DNA from: Rhizaria sp. SCN 62-66
Lineage: Eukaryota; Rhizaria, unplaced
Direction of reading: 5' to 3'
Assembly: GCA_001724265.1 (NCBI GenBank)
Contig: MEDY01000019.1
Span: 62,001-126,000, forward strand
DNA length: 64,000 nt
Part shown: in pieces, positions 1 through 8,893 of the stretch
How the letters are laid out: each line of letters starts with the position of its first letter
Numbering within the stretch: position 1 is the stretch's first letter
Notes under the pieces: model-generated
The model's database searches: none
What the model was told of the DNA's origin: nothing
What the model saw: the letters and a program-made list of their open reading frames with translations, nothing else
Made by a program: the position numbers and the translations under genes

Positions 1-74
1 GATGCTTGAGCTCATTTTCCCTTTATCTTTGTGCCTATTTGTGTCGCTTTTTGTAGGTGAAGACCAGCGTAACT
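1..74 (+). other. 5' leader of the first gene, possible 5'UTR intron acceptor
   Basis: The stretch before the first ATG is pyrimidine-rich and reads tcgctttttgtag followed by gtgaag around position 56. This resembles the 3' end of an intron about 18 bases upstream of the ATG at 75. If so, the gene has a 5'UTR intron whose donor lies left of the window. Without the left flank this remains a suggestion. Confidence 0.3.
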
Positions 75-995
75 ATGCGTACCTGGACTATTCTGGCGCT
101 CCTTGCGCTTTTTGTGTGCGCGTTCGCGTTCGCGACCGAGGTCGACCTCCCCCCGGCTAACTTTGCTAGCCCCGTCACTAAGGTCTTCACGAGCTCGGAG
201 CAGATGCAGTCCGCTCTCAAGGGCCACCGCGCTCTTGTGTGCTTCTTCAACGCTCGTTGCCCCCACTGCAAGAGCTTTGTGACTGACTTCATCAACGCCG
301 CCCGCAAGTCGCACTCTGACGGCCCCAAGGACGTCGGTTTCTACGCCATGGACGCCGAGCTCAACCCCCACATCCCCCCCGGGTTCGTCTTCTCCCACTT
401 CCCCGGCATCTTCTACGTCGATGCCTCGGGCAACAAGATCCCCTACACCGACAGCCGCGACTCGTTCACGATCCACAACTTCGTCAAGCAGGCCGCGGCC
501 GGCAAGCCGTCGCTGCTCGAGACCAGTGTTGAGGACACCATCAACCACTACAAGTCGCTCATGACCGTCCAGGCTCAGGCCGAGAACGTCCCCGCCGAGT
601 GCCGCCGCCAGGAGCCTTTCTCCATGATTGAGTCCGAGGCCGAGTCCGAGGCCGACGCCGAGGTTGATGCCGAGGCCGACGCTGAGGCCGAGGAGGAGGG
701 TGAGGCTGACGAGGAGGCTGAGGAGGAGGGTGAGGCTGATGCCGAGGCCGAGACCGAGTCCGAGCAGGAGCAGGAGCAGAAGACCGAGGTTGACGCCGAG
801 GCCGAGGCTTCCCTGCTCGAGGTCGAGGCTGAGACCGAGGTTGACGCTGAGGCCGAGGCCGAGGTTGACGCCGAGGCCGAGCTCGAGGCCGAGCTCGACG
901 CCGAGGTCGAGATGGAGGAGGAGGGCGATGCTGACGCCGACGCTGACGCTGATGCCGACGTCGAGGCCGAGGCCGAGACCGAGGAGGACGCGTAA
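75..995 (+). CDS. Secreted thioredoxin-like (PDI-type) protein with acidic Glu/Ala/Asp repeat tail
   Basis: The product has 306 residues. The ATG at 75 is chosen because it opens a clear signal peptide (residues 1-20, MRTWTILALLALFVCAFAFA); the frame is open a little further upstream but without an ATG. Residues about 36-150 look like a thioredoxin fold: a strand ending in ALVCFFNARCPHC puts a CPHC redox pair at 62-65, and HFPGIFYV later matches the cis-proline region of PDI domains. CPHC would suit thiol-disulfide exchange in the ER or outside the cell. From about residue 185 to the end the protein is an imperfect E/A/D repeat, a possible low-affinity calcium buffer. It ends EEDA and lacks a KDEL-type retrieval signal. 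The next gene also encodes a secretory-pathway folding factor. The stop is TAA. Confidence 0.8.
   Translation: MRTWTILALLALFVCAFAFATEVDLPPANFASPVTKVFTSSEQMQSALKGHRALVCFFNARCPHCKSFVTDFINAARKSHSDGPKDVGFYAMDAELNPHIPPGFVFSHFPGIFYVDASGNKIPYTDSRDSFTIHNFVKQAAAGKPSLLETSVEDTINHYKSLMTVQAQAENVPAECRRQEPFSMIESEAESEADAEVDAEADAEAEEEGEADEEAEEEGEADAEAETESEQEQEQKTEVDAEAEASLLEVEAETEVDAEAEAEVDAEAELEAELDAEVEMEEEGDADADADADADVEAEAETEEDA
628..985 (+). repeat. GAGGCCGAx-type coding repeat (acidic tail)
   Basis: Imperfect short tandem repeats of gaggccgag, gacgccgag and gaggttgac encode the E/A/D tail of the thioredoxin-like protein. The period varies by whole codons, so the frame is kept. Confidence 0.85.
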
Positions 996-1667
996 GCAAA
1001 TGGCTTCGCGTGCGCTTCGTTTAAGTAGCTTTAACAATAGTTGTAGTTATCTAGGCAATGGGAGCCATCTTTAATTGTCGCGTGATTAATAATACACATG
1101 TACACTTTTGTGAACACATTCAAGTTGTATATCTCCATTTTATTCGTTTCTTGTTTTGCTTTCAGCTTGTTTTGCGACATCGTTCTTCCGAATGTAACTA
1201 AACATATCTGGCCAATTCAAGCATAAAACAACTTAAAGAATGCTACTTAATGACTAAAATCGACAAGGAACACAAGATAGAGCTGCAGAAAGAGCATTTC
1301 CATTAATGGTAAGTGACTGTGCGCATATTTTTTGGTGCTGAGCTGATAACGGCAACTTGAAGCGTAGCGCTGACCTCCAGACCACTTGAAAAGCTCGCAA
1401 CAACAAAACCACACCGAGATGACCTGTGACATCAGAACACTACATCAGCCAATAATAAGCTTGTAGATAGCTTAATCTTACCTGATCACATTCTATTATA
1501 CCTCAACATTTCTCTAACATAAAAGCAATGATGCGCAATCATTACTTTCTTGCTCATCCTCGCGCAACCCCTATCTTGACTCTCTCTCTCTCGCCTTCGC
1601 TCATTCGCCTCTTGCCCTGCCTGTGCTTCTTCGCACCTCGAACGTTAACCCAGCTTCTTTCTTCGCG
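996..1667. other. AT-rich spacer with 3'UTR and promoter of the FKBP gene
   Basis: There is no convincing coding frame here. The left part is the 3'UTR of the thioredoxin-like gene. The right part contains a CCAATA box at 1449-1454 and a pyrimidine-rich tract (ctctctctctc) just before the FKBP ATG. A 61-codon minus-strand ORF (1247-1432) has AT-rich composition and no recognisable features. Confidence 0.6.
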
Positions 1668-2474
1668 ATGCGTTTCTCCAGCGCCCTCCTGGTTTTCTTC
1701 CTCGCCTTCGTCGCGCTCTCCACCGTTGCGGCCGACGACTCCGTGACTTCGACCGCGGTAGCCGCGCCCGCCACGCCCCCAGTCAACCCCGCGATCGAGG
1801 CCTTCGCGCGCGTGGACCCCGAGCGCGACCCCGCGCCCGCAGGCTTTGCTGTTTTCCGCACCTGGACGCCCGCGTCGTGCGGCGCGCAGGTCAAGTCCGG
1901 CGATGAGATCCACCTCATGTACACGGCCCGCTTCGCTCCCGACACACCTGCCGGCACCCCCAACGCCGTGTTCGACCAGACGACAACGCCCGTGGTGCTG
2001 CACGTGCGCGGCGACGCCCTCATTACAGGGCTGTATCGCGGGCTGCTGGGCTCCTGCACGCGCGAACGCCGCCGTATCGTGATCCCGGCGTTGTGGGCCT
2101 ATGGCCCCCAGGGCTTCATGGACGTCCCCGGCAACGCCAAGGTCGTCTTCGACGTTGACGTGTTCGACACGCACCCGCTGACGGACGTCTTCGGCGAGAT
2201 GGACACGGACCGCGACGGGTGCGTCGAGCTGGCTGAGATCAGCTCCTGGGTGATCCGCCAGGGCGTGCATGAGAGCCAGGCGCCCGCCGTGTCGGCGCGC
2301 ATGCTCGCGCATGACGACGACAACAAGGACGGCCGGCTCACATGCGACGAGTTCAGCGGGAGCAAGATCTGCCGCGACCACCGCCACCGCACCTGCGCGC
2401 GCCGCGTCGACCCCGAGGCCGCCGCGGTTGAGGACGTCGAGGCCCAGCCCCCCGCCGTCGTCGACCGCGCGTAA
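1668..2474 (+). CDS. Secretory FKBP-type prolyl isomerase with two EF-hands
   Basis: The product has 268 residues. ATG 1668 starts a signal peptide (MRFSSALLVFFLAFVALSTVAA). Residues about 65-170 form an FKBP domain: GDEIHLMYTARF, VFDQT, WAYGPQG and VVFDVDV correspond to the usual Tyr, Phe-Asp, Tyr and Phe pocket positions, while the usual pocket Trp appears to be Leu in ITGLYRGLLG. Two EF-hand loops follow, DTDRDGCVELAE (about 178-189) and DDDNKDGRLTCDE (about 216-228). This is the layout of ER proteins FKBP7/FKBP14, which catalyse prolyl isomerisation on secretory clients in a calcium-linked way. Unlike those, it ends VVDRA with no HDEL/KDEL. It lies directly downstream of the thioredoxin-like gene on the same strand. 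The stop is TAA. Confidence 0.88.
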   Translation: MRFSSALLVFFLAFVALSTVAADDSVTSTAVAAPATPPVNPAIEAFARVDPERDPAPAGFAVFRTWTPASCGAQVKSGDEIHLMYTARFAPDTPAGTPNAVFDQTTTPVVLHVRGDALITGLYRGLLGSCTRERRRIVIPALWAYGPQGFMDVPGNAKVVFDVDVFDTHPLTDVFGEMDTDRDGCVELAEISSWVIRQGVHESQAPAVSARMLAHDDDNKDGRLTCDEFSGSKICRDHRHRTCARRVDPEAAAVEDVEAQPPAVVDRA

Positions 2475-2881
2475 GCGCTGTATCGGGACGATTCGAGCCG
2501 CCTAAACAAGCTTTCGACGGCAAAATATATCCTTTGCAACTAGTATGTGTTTATATGCTCGTGTGCTATCTACTTCAGCAGTCAAATGTGCGATGATACA
2601 AACAGATCGTTGCACTTGTCGTGCTTGTATGTTTTTGCAATAACTTGAGTTTGAGTAAGATAGAGACAGTAAAATACAGTTTTAGTTGTATTTTGAAGAA
2701 AAGTATTGAATTGGGAATTGGACCTTATGTATTTGAGATAATATGTTCTTATGTAGCTGTTTCTGGAATCTGGCCTTCACTTGGTGTTAACACTTCGACT
2801 TGTCACACGGACACAAAATTTATTGTGTGATTGCGCCCCTTCACACAGCGGCCGACTCGGCAGCTGACTCAGCGGTTGGAC
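2475..2881. other. AT-rich convergent spacer (two 3'UTRs)
   Basis: This is the tail-to-tail region between the FKBP gene (+) and NAF1 (-). It is AT-rich with only short random ORFs. I see no RNA gene or repeat. Confidence 0.6.
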
Positions 2882-3323
2882 TCAACGGTTGGGCATAAAA
2901 GGCGGCGGCACGTACCCCCCTTGCTGCCCCCGCGTCGCACTGTTCGCATTGTTGCCGATGTTATTGCCGTTGACGGGGCCGCCGACGACGGCGCCAGGTA
3001 CGGCCCAGCCGTAGGGCGCGCCGCGCGCCGCCGCCGCGCCGGGGGGCATGCCGGCGGGCGGCGCGGCCCCGCCCAGGCCCATAGCGGCGCCGCCGGCCAA
3101 GGGGATGGGGACGTTATAGCCGCCGCCGTGGCTGCCGCCCCCAATGAACATGTTGGCAGTGGGCGCGGGCGCGGGCGCGTTCGCGTTGTTGTTGTGGCCG
3201 CCGAAGCCGCCGGTGAAGTTGGCTTTGTGAGTATTGTTGTTGCTGTTGTAAGCAGGGCGGTTATCGTTGTTGTTGTTATTGTTATTCGCGTAAGTGGCAT
3301 TGGGGCCACCAATGTAACGACCG

Positions 3324-3361
<38 letters not shown>

Positions 3362-4361
3362 CGTGTTTCCAGCGAACCTCGGGACCCGGCCACTGTTAAT
3401 ATTGCTATTGTTGTGAGCAGCACCACCAATCATCGACACCTGAGCCTTCTTCTTACCAGCGCTAGTCTGCGACTGCTGCTGCTGCTGCTTATTGTTGTTG
3501 TTATTGTTGTTAGTATTGTTCGCGCTGGCACTGTTGGCTCCCTTCTTCTTGGCGGCCCTGGCGGCGGCCTCCTCCTCGTCGTCCGAGTACTCCTGCTCGT
3601 CATCACCGATCTCCTCGTCGTGCATGTTGGACGCGTCAGAGCCCTTAAGCAGCCGCAGCTGCTGCGCCAGCACCCAGCTCGCGTCCGCCGTCGAGTAGTA
3701 GACCGTCAACCCCTCGGCCACAGCCGGGTGCAGCGCCAATACAGCGCCCGCATTCTCACCCGCACCCGCACTCGTACTCGCATTTGTGGTTATGGCCGCA
3801 GTTGCAGTCGCGGGCGCGGCGGTTTTGCTCTCACTGGCGGCGTCCGTCGCGGTCTCAGCGGTCGCGTTACCGCTGATACTACTGTTGCTGTTGCTGTTGC
3901 TGTTGCTGTTGTTCAAGAGCACTGCGGCGGGCCGCAACACGTAGTAGGGGTTGCTGACAGGCCCGAACACGTCCTCGACGCGGCCGATGGGCACGCCCGA
4001 CTGCAGGAACAAGGGCGTGGTGAGGTCGAGTGCGTTGTCGTCGACTCCCGTCGCCTCGACCACGCACGACACGGCCACCTGGCTCTGGGACGGCGTCTGT
4101 GAGCGACTGCTGCCGCTATTGCCACTGCTGAGAGTGTGGTAGGCGATCGAATAGACCACGCCCGCGGGTCGGAGCGAGCCGGGGGCCGCGTGGCCCATAA
4201 TAGGCGTCGGCGGCGGTAGCCGCGACAGAGGGACCTCGTTCTTGGACAGCACTCCGTCTGGCCCCACGTCGTCGTCGTCGTCGTCGTCAACAGCCTCGCT
4301 GCCTAGCGCGGTCGCGGCCGCAGTCGCCGTGACGGAGGGCTTGCTGCTGTTGGTGTCGGCG

Positions 4362-4409
<48 letters not shown>

Positions 4410-4879
4410 TGCGGCAGCTGCTTCGCGGGCCCCCGCATGAGTTGCGCGATAAGCTCGCGGTCCTTGGCGGCGTCGCCAGTGAAGGTGATCACGCCGAGCC
4501 CCTCATCGTCGTCGTCGTCGGAGTCCGTCATGTCGTACATGTCCCGCGCACCGCCGCTGTGATCTTGATCGTGATCGTCACCGTGGGCGTCGTCGTCGGA
4601 GTCGGTCATGGCATCGTAGCCGGCCTCGCCCGGGAAGAGGACCTCCTTGAGCTCGGGCGGCAGGTTCGAGTAGTCCAGGCTGTCGTCGCTGTCGTCGCCC
4701 GCGCCCATCGCGGCCGCAGCCGCAGCCGCAGCTGCCGCAACGTCGTTGTTATTGTCAGAGGAGGGGATGGTGAAGGTTTGGTCGGGGGCGGCCTCCACGG
4801 TCGCCAAGTCCTGCATGAACGCGCTCTCCATCGCGGCGTAGTCGCCTTCGTCGCCGCTGGCGTCAACGGCAGGGTCCAT
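2882..4879 (-). CDS. NAF1: H/ACA snoRNP assembly factor NAF1
   Basis: The product has about 665 residues from ATG 4879 (MDPAVDASGDEG), which has a G at +4; the frame runs upstream to 5131 without another ATG. The Gar1/Naf1 core lies at about residues 240-415: VVYSIAYHT, then LDLTTPLFLQSGVPIGRVED, then VSNPYYVLRP. A low-complexity insert interrupts the core. The NAF1-specific stretch KGSDASNMHDEEIGDDEQE with YSDDEEEAA follows at about 413, and distinguishes it from Gar1. NAF1 chaperones dyskerin during nuclear assembly of H/ACA snoRNPs before Gar1 replaces it. The N-terminus is acidic with poly-Ala and a 16-Asn run. The C-terminus is Asn/Gly-rich with several poly-Asn runs and ends PPPFMPNR. 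The stop is TGA. It is head to head with the ZnT-like gene. Confidence 0.92.
3323..3361 (-). repeat. AAC trinucleotide run (poly-Asn) in NAF1
   Basis: A near-perfect GTT/AAC run on the coding strand encodes about 13 Asn in the NAF1 C-terminal region. Similar shorter runs occur at 3255-3285 and 3490-3525. Confidence 0.9.
4361..4408 (-). repeat. AAC trinucleotide microsatellite (16 Asn) in NAF1
   Basis: Sixteen consecutive AAC codons on the coding strand (GTT on the + strand) lie between the acidic N-terminus and the Gar1/Naf1 domain. A pure trinucleotide run is likely to vary in length between strains. Confidence 0.95.
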
Positions 4880-5444
4880 GGGGCTGTGGGCTGTCGGTAG
4901 CAGTGCGGGATAGGGCAGATACGGGGGGAAAGCGAGGGACGGCGCAGGTACAGGGTCGAGGGTGAAACAAGCGTGACGCAAAAGAGCAGGAAAATACGAG
5001 GGGTGAGATTTAACAGGGCGTGAAAAACAAATCCAAGTAGAAAATAAGCGAGGGCTACTTGAAAGTGGTGTTATATGTGCAGTGACGGATGATCTGGCGA
5101 GATATAGATGCTGTTCAATGTGCACCACCAACCCTTCTCAAGCCGAGAGCCGACCAAGCCCTCCGCGCCATGGCTGACCAAGCAGCAAACAAAATTTCGG
5201 ATTTCTGCTCTTCTATAATCGTCAATACGAATTTGTCTATTTTAACACATAACTAAACGCAGTATTAGTTTTATAACTGATTGTGATTTTTGTCCAAACC
5301 AACGTCTCCGTGCGCTGATATCTTTCTAGTTTAACCCATCACCCACCGTCATTCTCCCACTACAGACTACCTCGCTCTCCTCCCCTGCGCTGAACACAAC
5401 TCTTGTCTCTACAAGCCCCGCCCAGCGCACTTTCCCCCGGCGCC
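4880..5444. promoter_or_regulatory. Divergent promoter region NAF1 / ZnT-like gene
   Basis: This 565-base head-to-head spacer must hold both promoters and both 5'UTRs. A 28-codon upstream ORF runs on + from ATG 5170 to TAA 5256 (MADQAANKISDF...). The half near the ZnT-like start is pyrimidine-rich. No TATA box is clear. Confidence 0.5.
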
Positions 5445-8400
5445 ATGCAGCCTGCCCCCGGCCACCCGTCGGCCTACAGCAGCAATCCCTACGCGCTCGC
5501 CGGCCCCCCGCGGCAACAGCAGCAGGCCCCTACAGCCGCATCGGCCGCTTCCGCCTCCGCGTCGGTCGCGACGGCTGCGACAGCTGCGCCGCACAACCCC
5601 TTTGCCCCACCGACTGCCTCCGTTTCTGCCTCTGCTGCGCCGAATCCCTTTGCCCCCCGTCCTCAAACATATGCAACCGCTGCGCTGGCTGGAGCGACTG
5701 GAGTGACTGGAGCTTTTCCCCAGCCTCAGCCACAACCACAGCTTCCACAGCGCTTGCCGACGACAGGCGCGGGGCCAGCGGTGGCATCTCGGCCCAGCTA
5801 TGCCCCCCTGCCGAGCTACGCGCCGCTGGCGCCGCTGCCGGCGCTGAAGCCGCTTATGCCATTCGCAGCCACAGCTACAGCTACAGCTTCAGCTACAGCA
5901 TCGCAAGCGCCAGTGCAGTCGAGCGCGAGCGCGAGTGCTAGCAGTGCGGCGCTGCCGTTTGCGAACAACCCCTTTGCGCCTCGGCCAGTCAGCTACGCTA
6001 GCGATATCGATAGCAATAGCATTAACAGCAGCAGCAGCAGCAGCAGCAGTCAAAATAACACTTATCTAACGACTGCTGCGCCGACCGTCAGTGCCAGTGC
6101 AACTCAAGCTGCTCACAGTCACTCTAGCGATTGCAACCACGGTCACGCTCACGGTTAGGGCCACGCTCACGGCCACAGTCATGGTCCCGGCTCTGCCCCT
6201 TGTACTCACAGTCACTCTGCCCCTGCTCACAGTCAATCACCTAGCTCACAGTCACTCGACACACAGCCACTGCTCCAGTCGCACTTGCAGTCTCAGTCTC
6301 ATAACTCGCGTAGCCCTCAGACATCTGCGGTGAGCCAGCAGTCACTGCGCTCCGTCCCCCCGCTCCCTTCGCTCCTGAGCGGCAGTAACAGTCTGCGCAG
6401 CAGCAGCAGCAGCAGCAGCAGTAGTCCGCTGTACCGCCTGCCCGGTCCCGCGTCCCCGCGCGCGCTATGGCTGGCCGCGCTGTCCCTCTTCCCGATGCTC
6501 CTGCTCCGCTCGCCGCCCCTCTCCTCCCCCTCCTCATCGTCATCATCAGCACTGCAGCAGCGCTCGGTCGCCGCGACGCTCCGCCGCCTCCTGCTGCCGC
6601 AGCCCTACGCAGTGCTGCTCGGCTACCTGCTCTTCCTCGTCGCCATCGCCACCGCCGAGATGGCGTTCGCGGCCTGGACGGGCTACGTCGGCGCGGCGAC
6701 GTCGGGGTTGCACAGGGCCTTCCACGCGGGCCTCGTCGCCGTCGCACTCGCGGCTGCGGCGCACGCGCGGATCAGCCCCGTCGACGCGCGAAACACACTC
6801 AGCAACAACAGCAGCAACGCGAGCAACAACAGCAGCAGCTCCGGTGTCGCTCGCGGTGGCGGCAGTAGCGCGACCGTCATGCTCTCGCTGCCGCTGCCGT
6901 CCCTGGCGGCCACGCGCGTGCCCGTGCTGGTGGCCTTCGCGCTCACGTCCTCGGTGCTCTTCACTTCGGTCTTCCACAGCCTCGAGGCCGTCCACGGCTT
7001 CCTCTCGCCCGCGCACGCGCACGCGCACGAGGACGAGCACTCTCTGCTGCCGTTGGCCGCCGCGCTAGCGGACTTCGCGGCTGTCGCGCTGCTCGCCGCC
7101 GCAGGGTTTGGCCCGCTCGCGGCCGGCGACTGGGCCACCGCGGGGCTCCACGCGCCTGATAGCACCACCAGCAGCGGCGCCAGTCATAGCGGCGGCGGGG
7201 GTGCAGTGCCGCGGACGGCGACGGGGGCGATCGACGTGTTCGCGTGCGTGGAGCTGGCCGAGACGGTTTCCAAGGCGGCGGCTGCGTCTTCAATGTCTCG
7301 CGCTCACAGTCACGGTCAGAGTAGCACGAGCGCTAGATCCAGTTCTAATATCAACGCTAACGATGGAGTTGTTGGCTTGGCTCCGGGGATTGACTATTTC
7401 GCCGAAGAGCAAGACCAGAACACTGCTGCTGCTGCTGCGAACGGCATCAACAGCAGTGGAGTCTACAGCTCTGACCACGACCACGATCACGATTACGGTC
7501 ACGGTCACGGTCATGGTGCGGGTGCAAATGCGAGTTCAGCGGCCCCAGGACTCATCGCTTTCCCCCTCAACTGCTCCATCGCGTCCCTCACGCACACCTT
7601 TAGCTCTCACGCCATTGCCAACACCAACACTGACGCTCACGGCTCTCAATCAAGCTCCTGTGCGAGTGTGTCGCCGCCGCCGCCGCAGCTGACGGTGGCC
7701 GCGGCGTCCCCAGGCGTGCTGCTGCATTGGCGGGCGCACACGCTCTCGGCCGACCACACGCTGCTGCCGGCGCTGAGCGTGCTGCTGCTGTCTTCGGGTC
7801 TGATTCACAGCCACCCGCTGGCTGCACCCGCGCTGCACCTGCTGCTCGACCTCCACGCCTCGGCGCTCGCGACCACGCTGCTCGCGGCCGCGCTGCTCTG
7901 TGCCGTCGCCGCGCCCGCCGCGCGCGCCGCCGCCGGCGTCCTCGTGTTGGCTGTGCCCCGCGGGGCCCGGCGCGCGGCCGTCGCTGCGGCGGCGGACGCG
8001 GCGGCGGCGATGGCCACGGCCAGCGGCGGGGGCGGCGGCGGCAGCGCGGATGTCATGAACAGCGGTTATAACAATTGCGGCGGCAAGCTCGCGTTGTCAT
8101 CCGCGCAGACTAATAGTGCTGCTGCTGGTAATGTGGTTACGGCTGTCACATGCAGTGAGCAGCAGCCCGTCCAGCTGTTCACGGTGTCCCGCATCGCGTC
8201 CGTGACCGCGTATCTGCCGACGCCGCACTCGCTCGCCGTCTCCGTCGCAGTGCTCCTGCGGCCCTGGCCCGCCGCCGCCGCTGCGCACGGTGCTCAGGTG
8301 ACTGTGGGCAGCCATGCCGCGACGCGCGCGATGCGGTGCCGCCACCTGGGCACGGCCGCGGGCGCCGCGGTGGGGCCCTGGACGGCGGCCGAGGTCGCCG

Positions 8401-8501
8401 CGGCCGTGCGCGCGGCCGTGGGCGCCGCGGTCGGCGCCGCGGAGGCGGGCGGGCGCGCGCTCAGCACGGTGACAGTGAGTACTGAGGTGGAGAAAGCGTA
8501 A
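5445..8501 (+). CDS. ZnT-like (cation diffusion facilitator) membrane protein with His-rich loops; contains in-frame TAG
   Basis: The frame from ATG 5445 to TAA 8499 is uninterrupted apart from one TAG at 6156-6158; reading it as sense gives about 1,018 residues. The N-terminus is Pro/Ala/Ser-rich with three NPFAP motifs. Residues about 225-265 are a His-Gly loop containing the TAG. Several hydrophobic helices follow (for example LLGYLLFLVAIATAEMAFAA, VPVLVAFALTSSVLFTSVFH, LPALSVLLLSSGLIH). Further His-rich loops occur (AHAHAHEDEH, DHDHDHDYGHGHGHG). Helix order and His loops resemble SLC30A5/A7 zinc transporters of the early secretory pathway. However, the HxxxD metal-site motifs are not intact: FHAGLVAV sits at the expected HxxxD of TM2, and AHTLSAD has altered spacing. 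Family placement is tentative; another multipass His-rich protein is possible. Confidence 0.55.
6156..6158 (+). other. In-frame TAG in the ZnT-like gene (candidate sense codon)
   Basis: The codons around it read GGT CAC GCT CAC GGT TAG GGC CAC GCT CAC GGC CAC, a G-H-A-H-G repeat that continues on both sides in the same frame. In the repeat pattern this slot would hold His or Gln. No polypyrimidine tract precedes it and no good donor lies upstream. Confidence 0.75.
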
Positions 8502-8893
8502 CGACTGTGTGTTGCACTGTGACTCATTCATGAAATCGGCGACTGCGTTGAGTTGGACACTTGTGAATGATCGTTGTATTTCACGTTTCATGAGGCATGT
8601 TTTCATCATCTTATTCTAGTTTTAACATTGATTATTCATTTGTATTTTCATTTATGCTTGTTTGCTTTACCTGCCGCCTCTGCTGGATGGAGCGGGACAT
8701 TATTTTTCCTTTTTTCTCAATACACGAGTGACTTGTGATATGTCAATCCCCCTTTTTCATATGCACCCCCGTCGCAGCAAGAAAACGCGCTAGCGCTGTG
8801 AGTCTAATCGAATGCATACGACATCGATTACCAGGTTATTTCTTTATTATATCCTTTGAGCAAATTACTCTGTAACAATACATAGCCAGCTTC
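8502..8893. other. AT-rich convergent spacer (ZnT-like / PEPD 3'UTRs)
   Basis: This tail-to-tail spacer has no coding frame and no RNA gene or repeat that I can recognise. Confidence 0.6.

Noticed and set aside
2831-4102. A 423-codon + strand ORF opposite NAF1
   Set aside because: It is an antisense shadow of GC-rich, Asn-repeat coding sequence (poly-Val from poly-Asn); NAF1 on the other strand has clear domain support.
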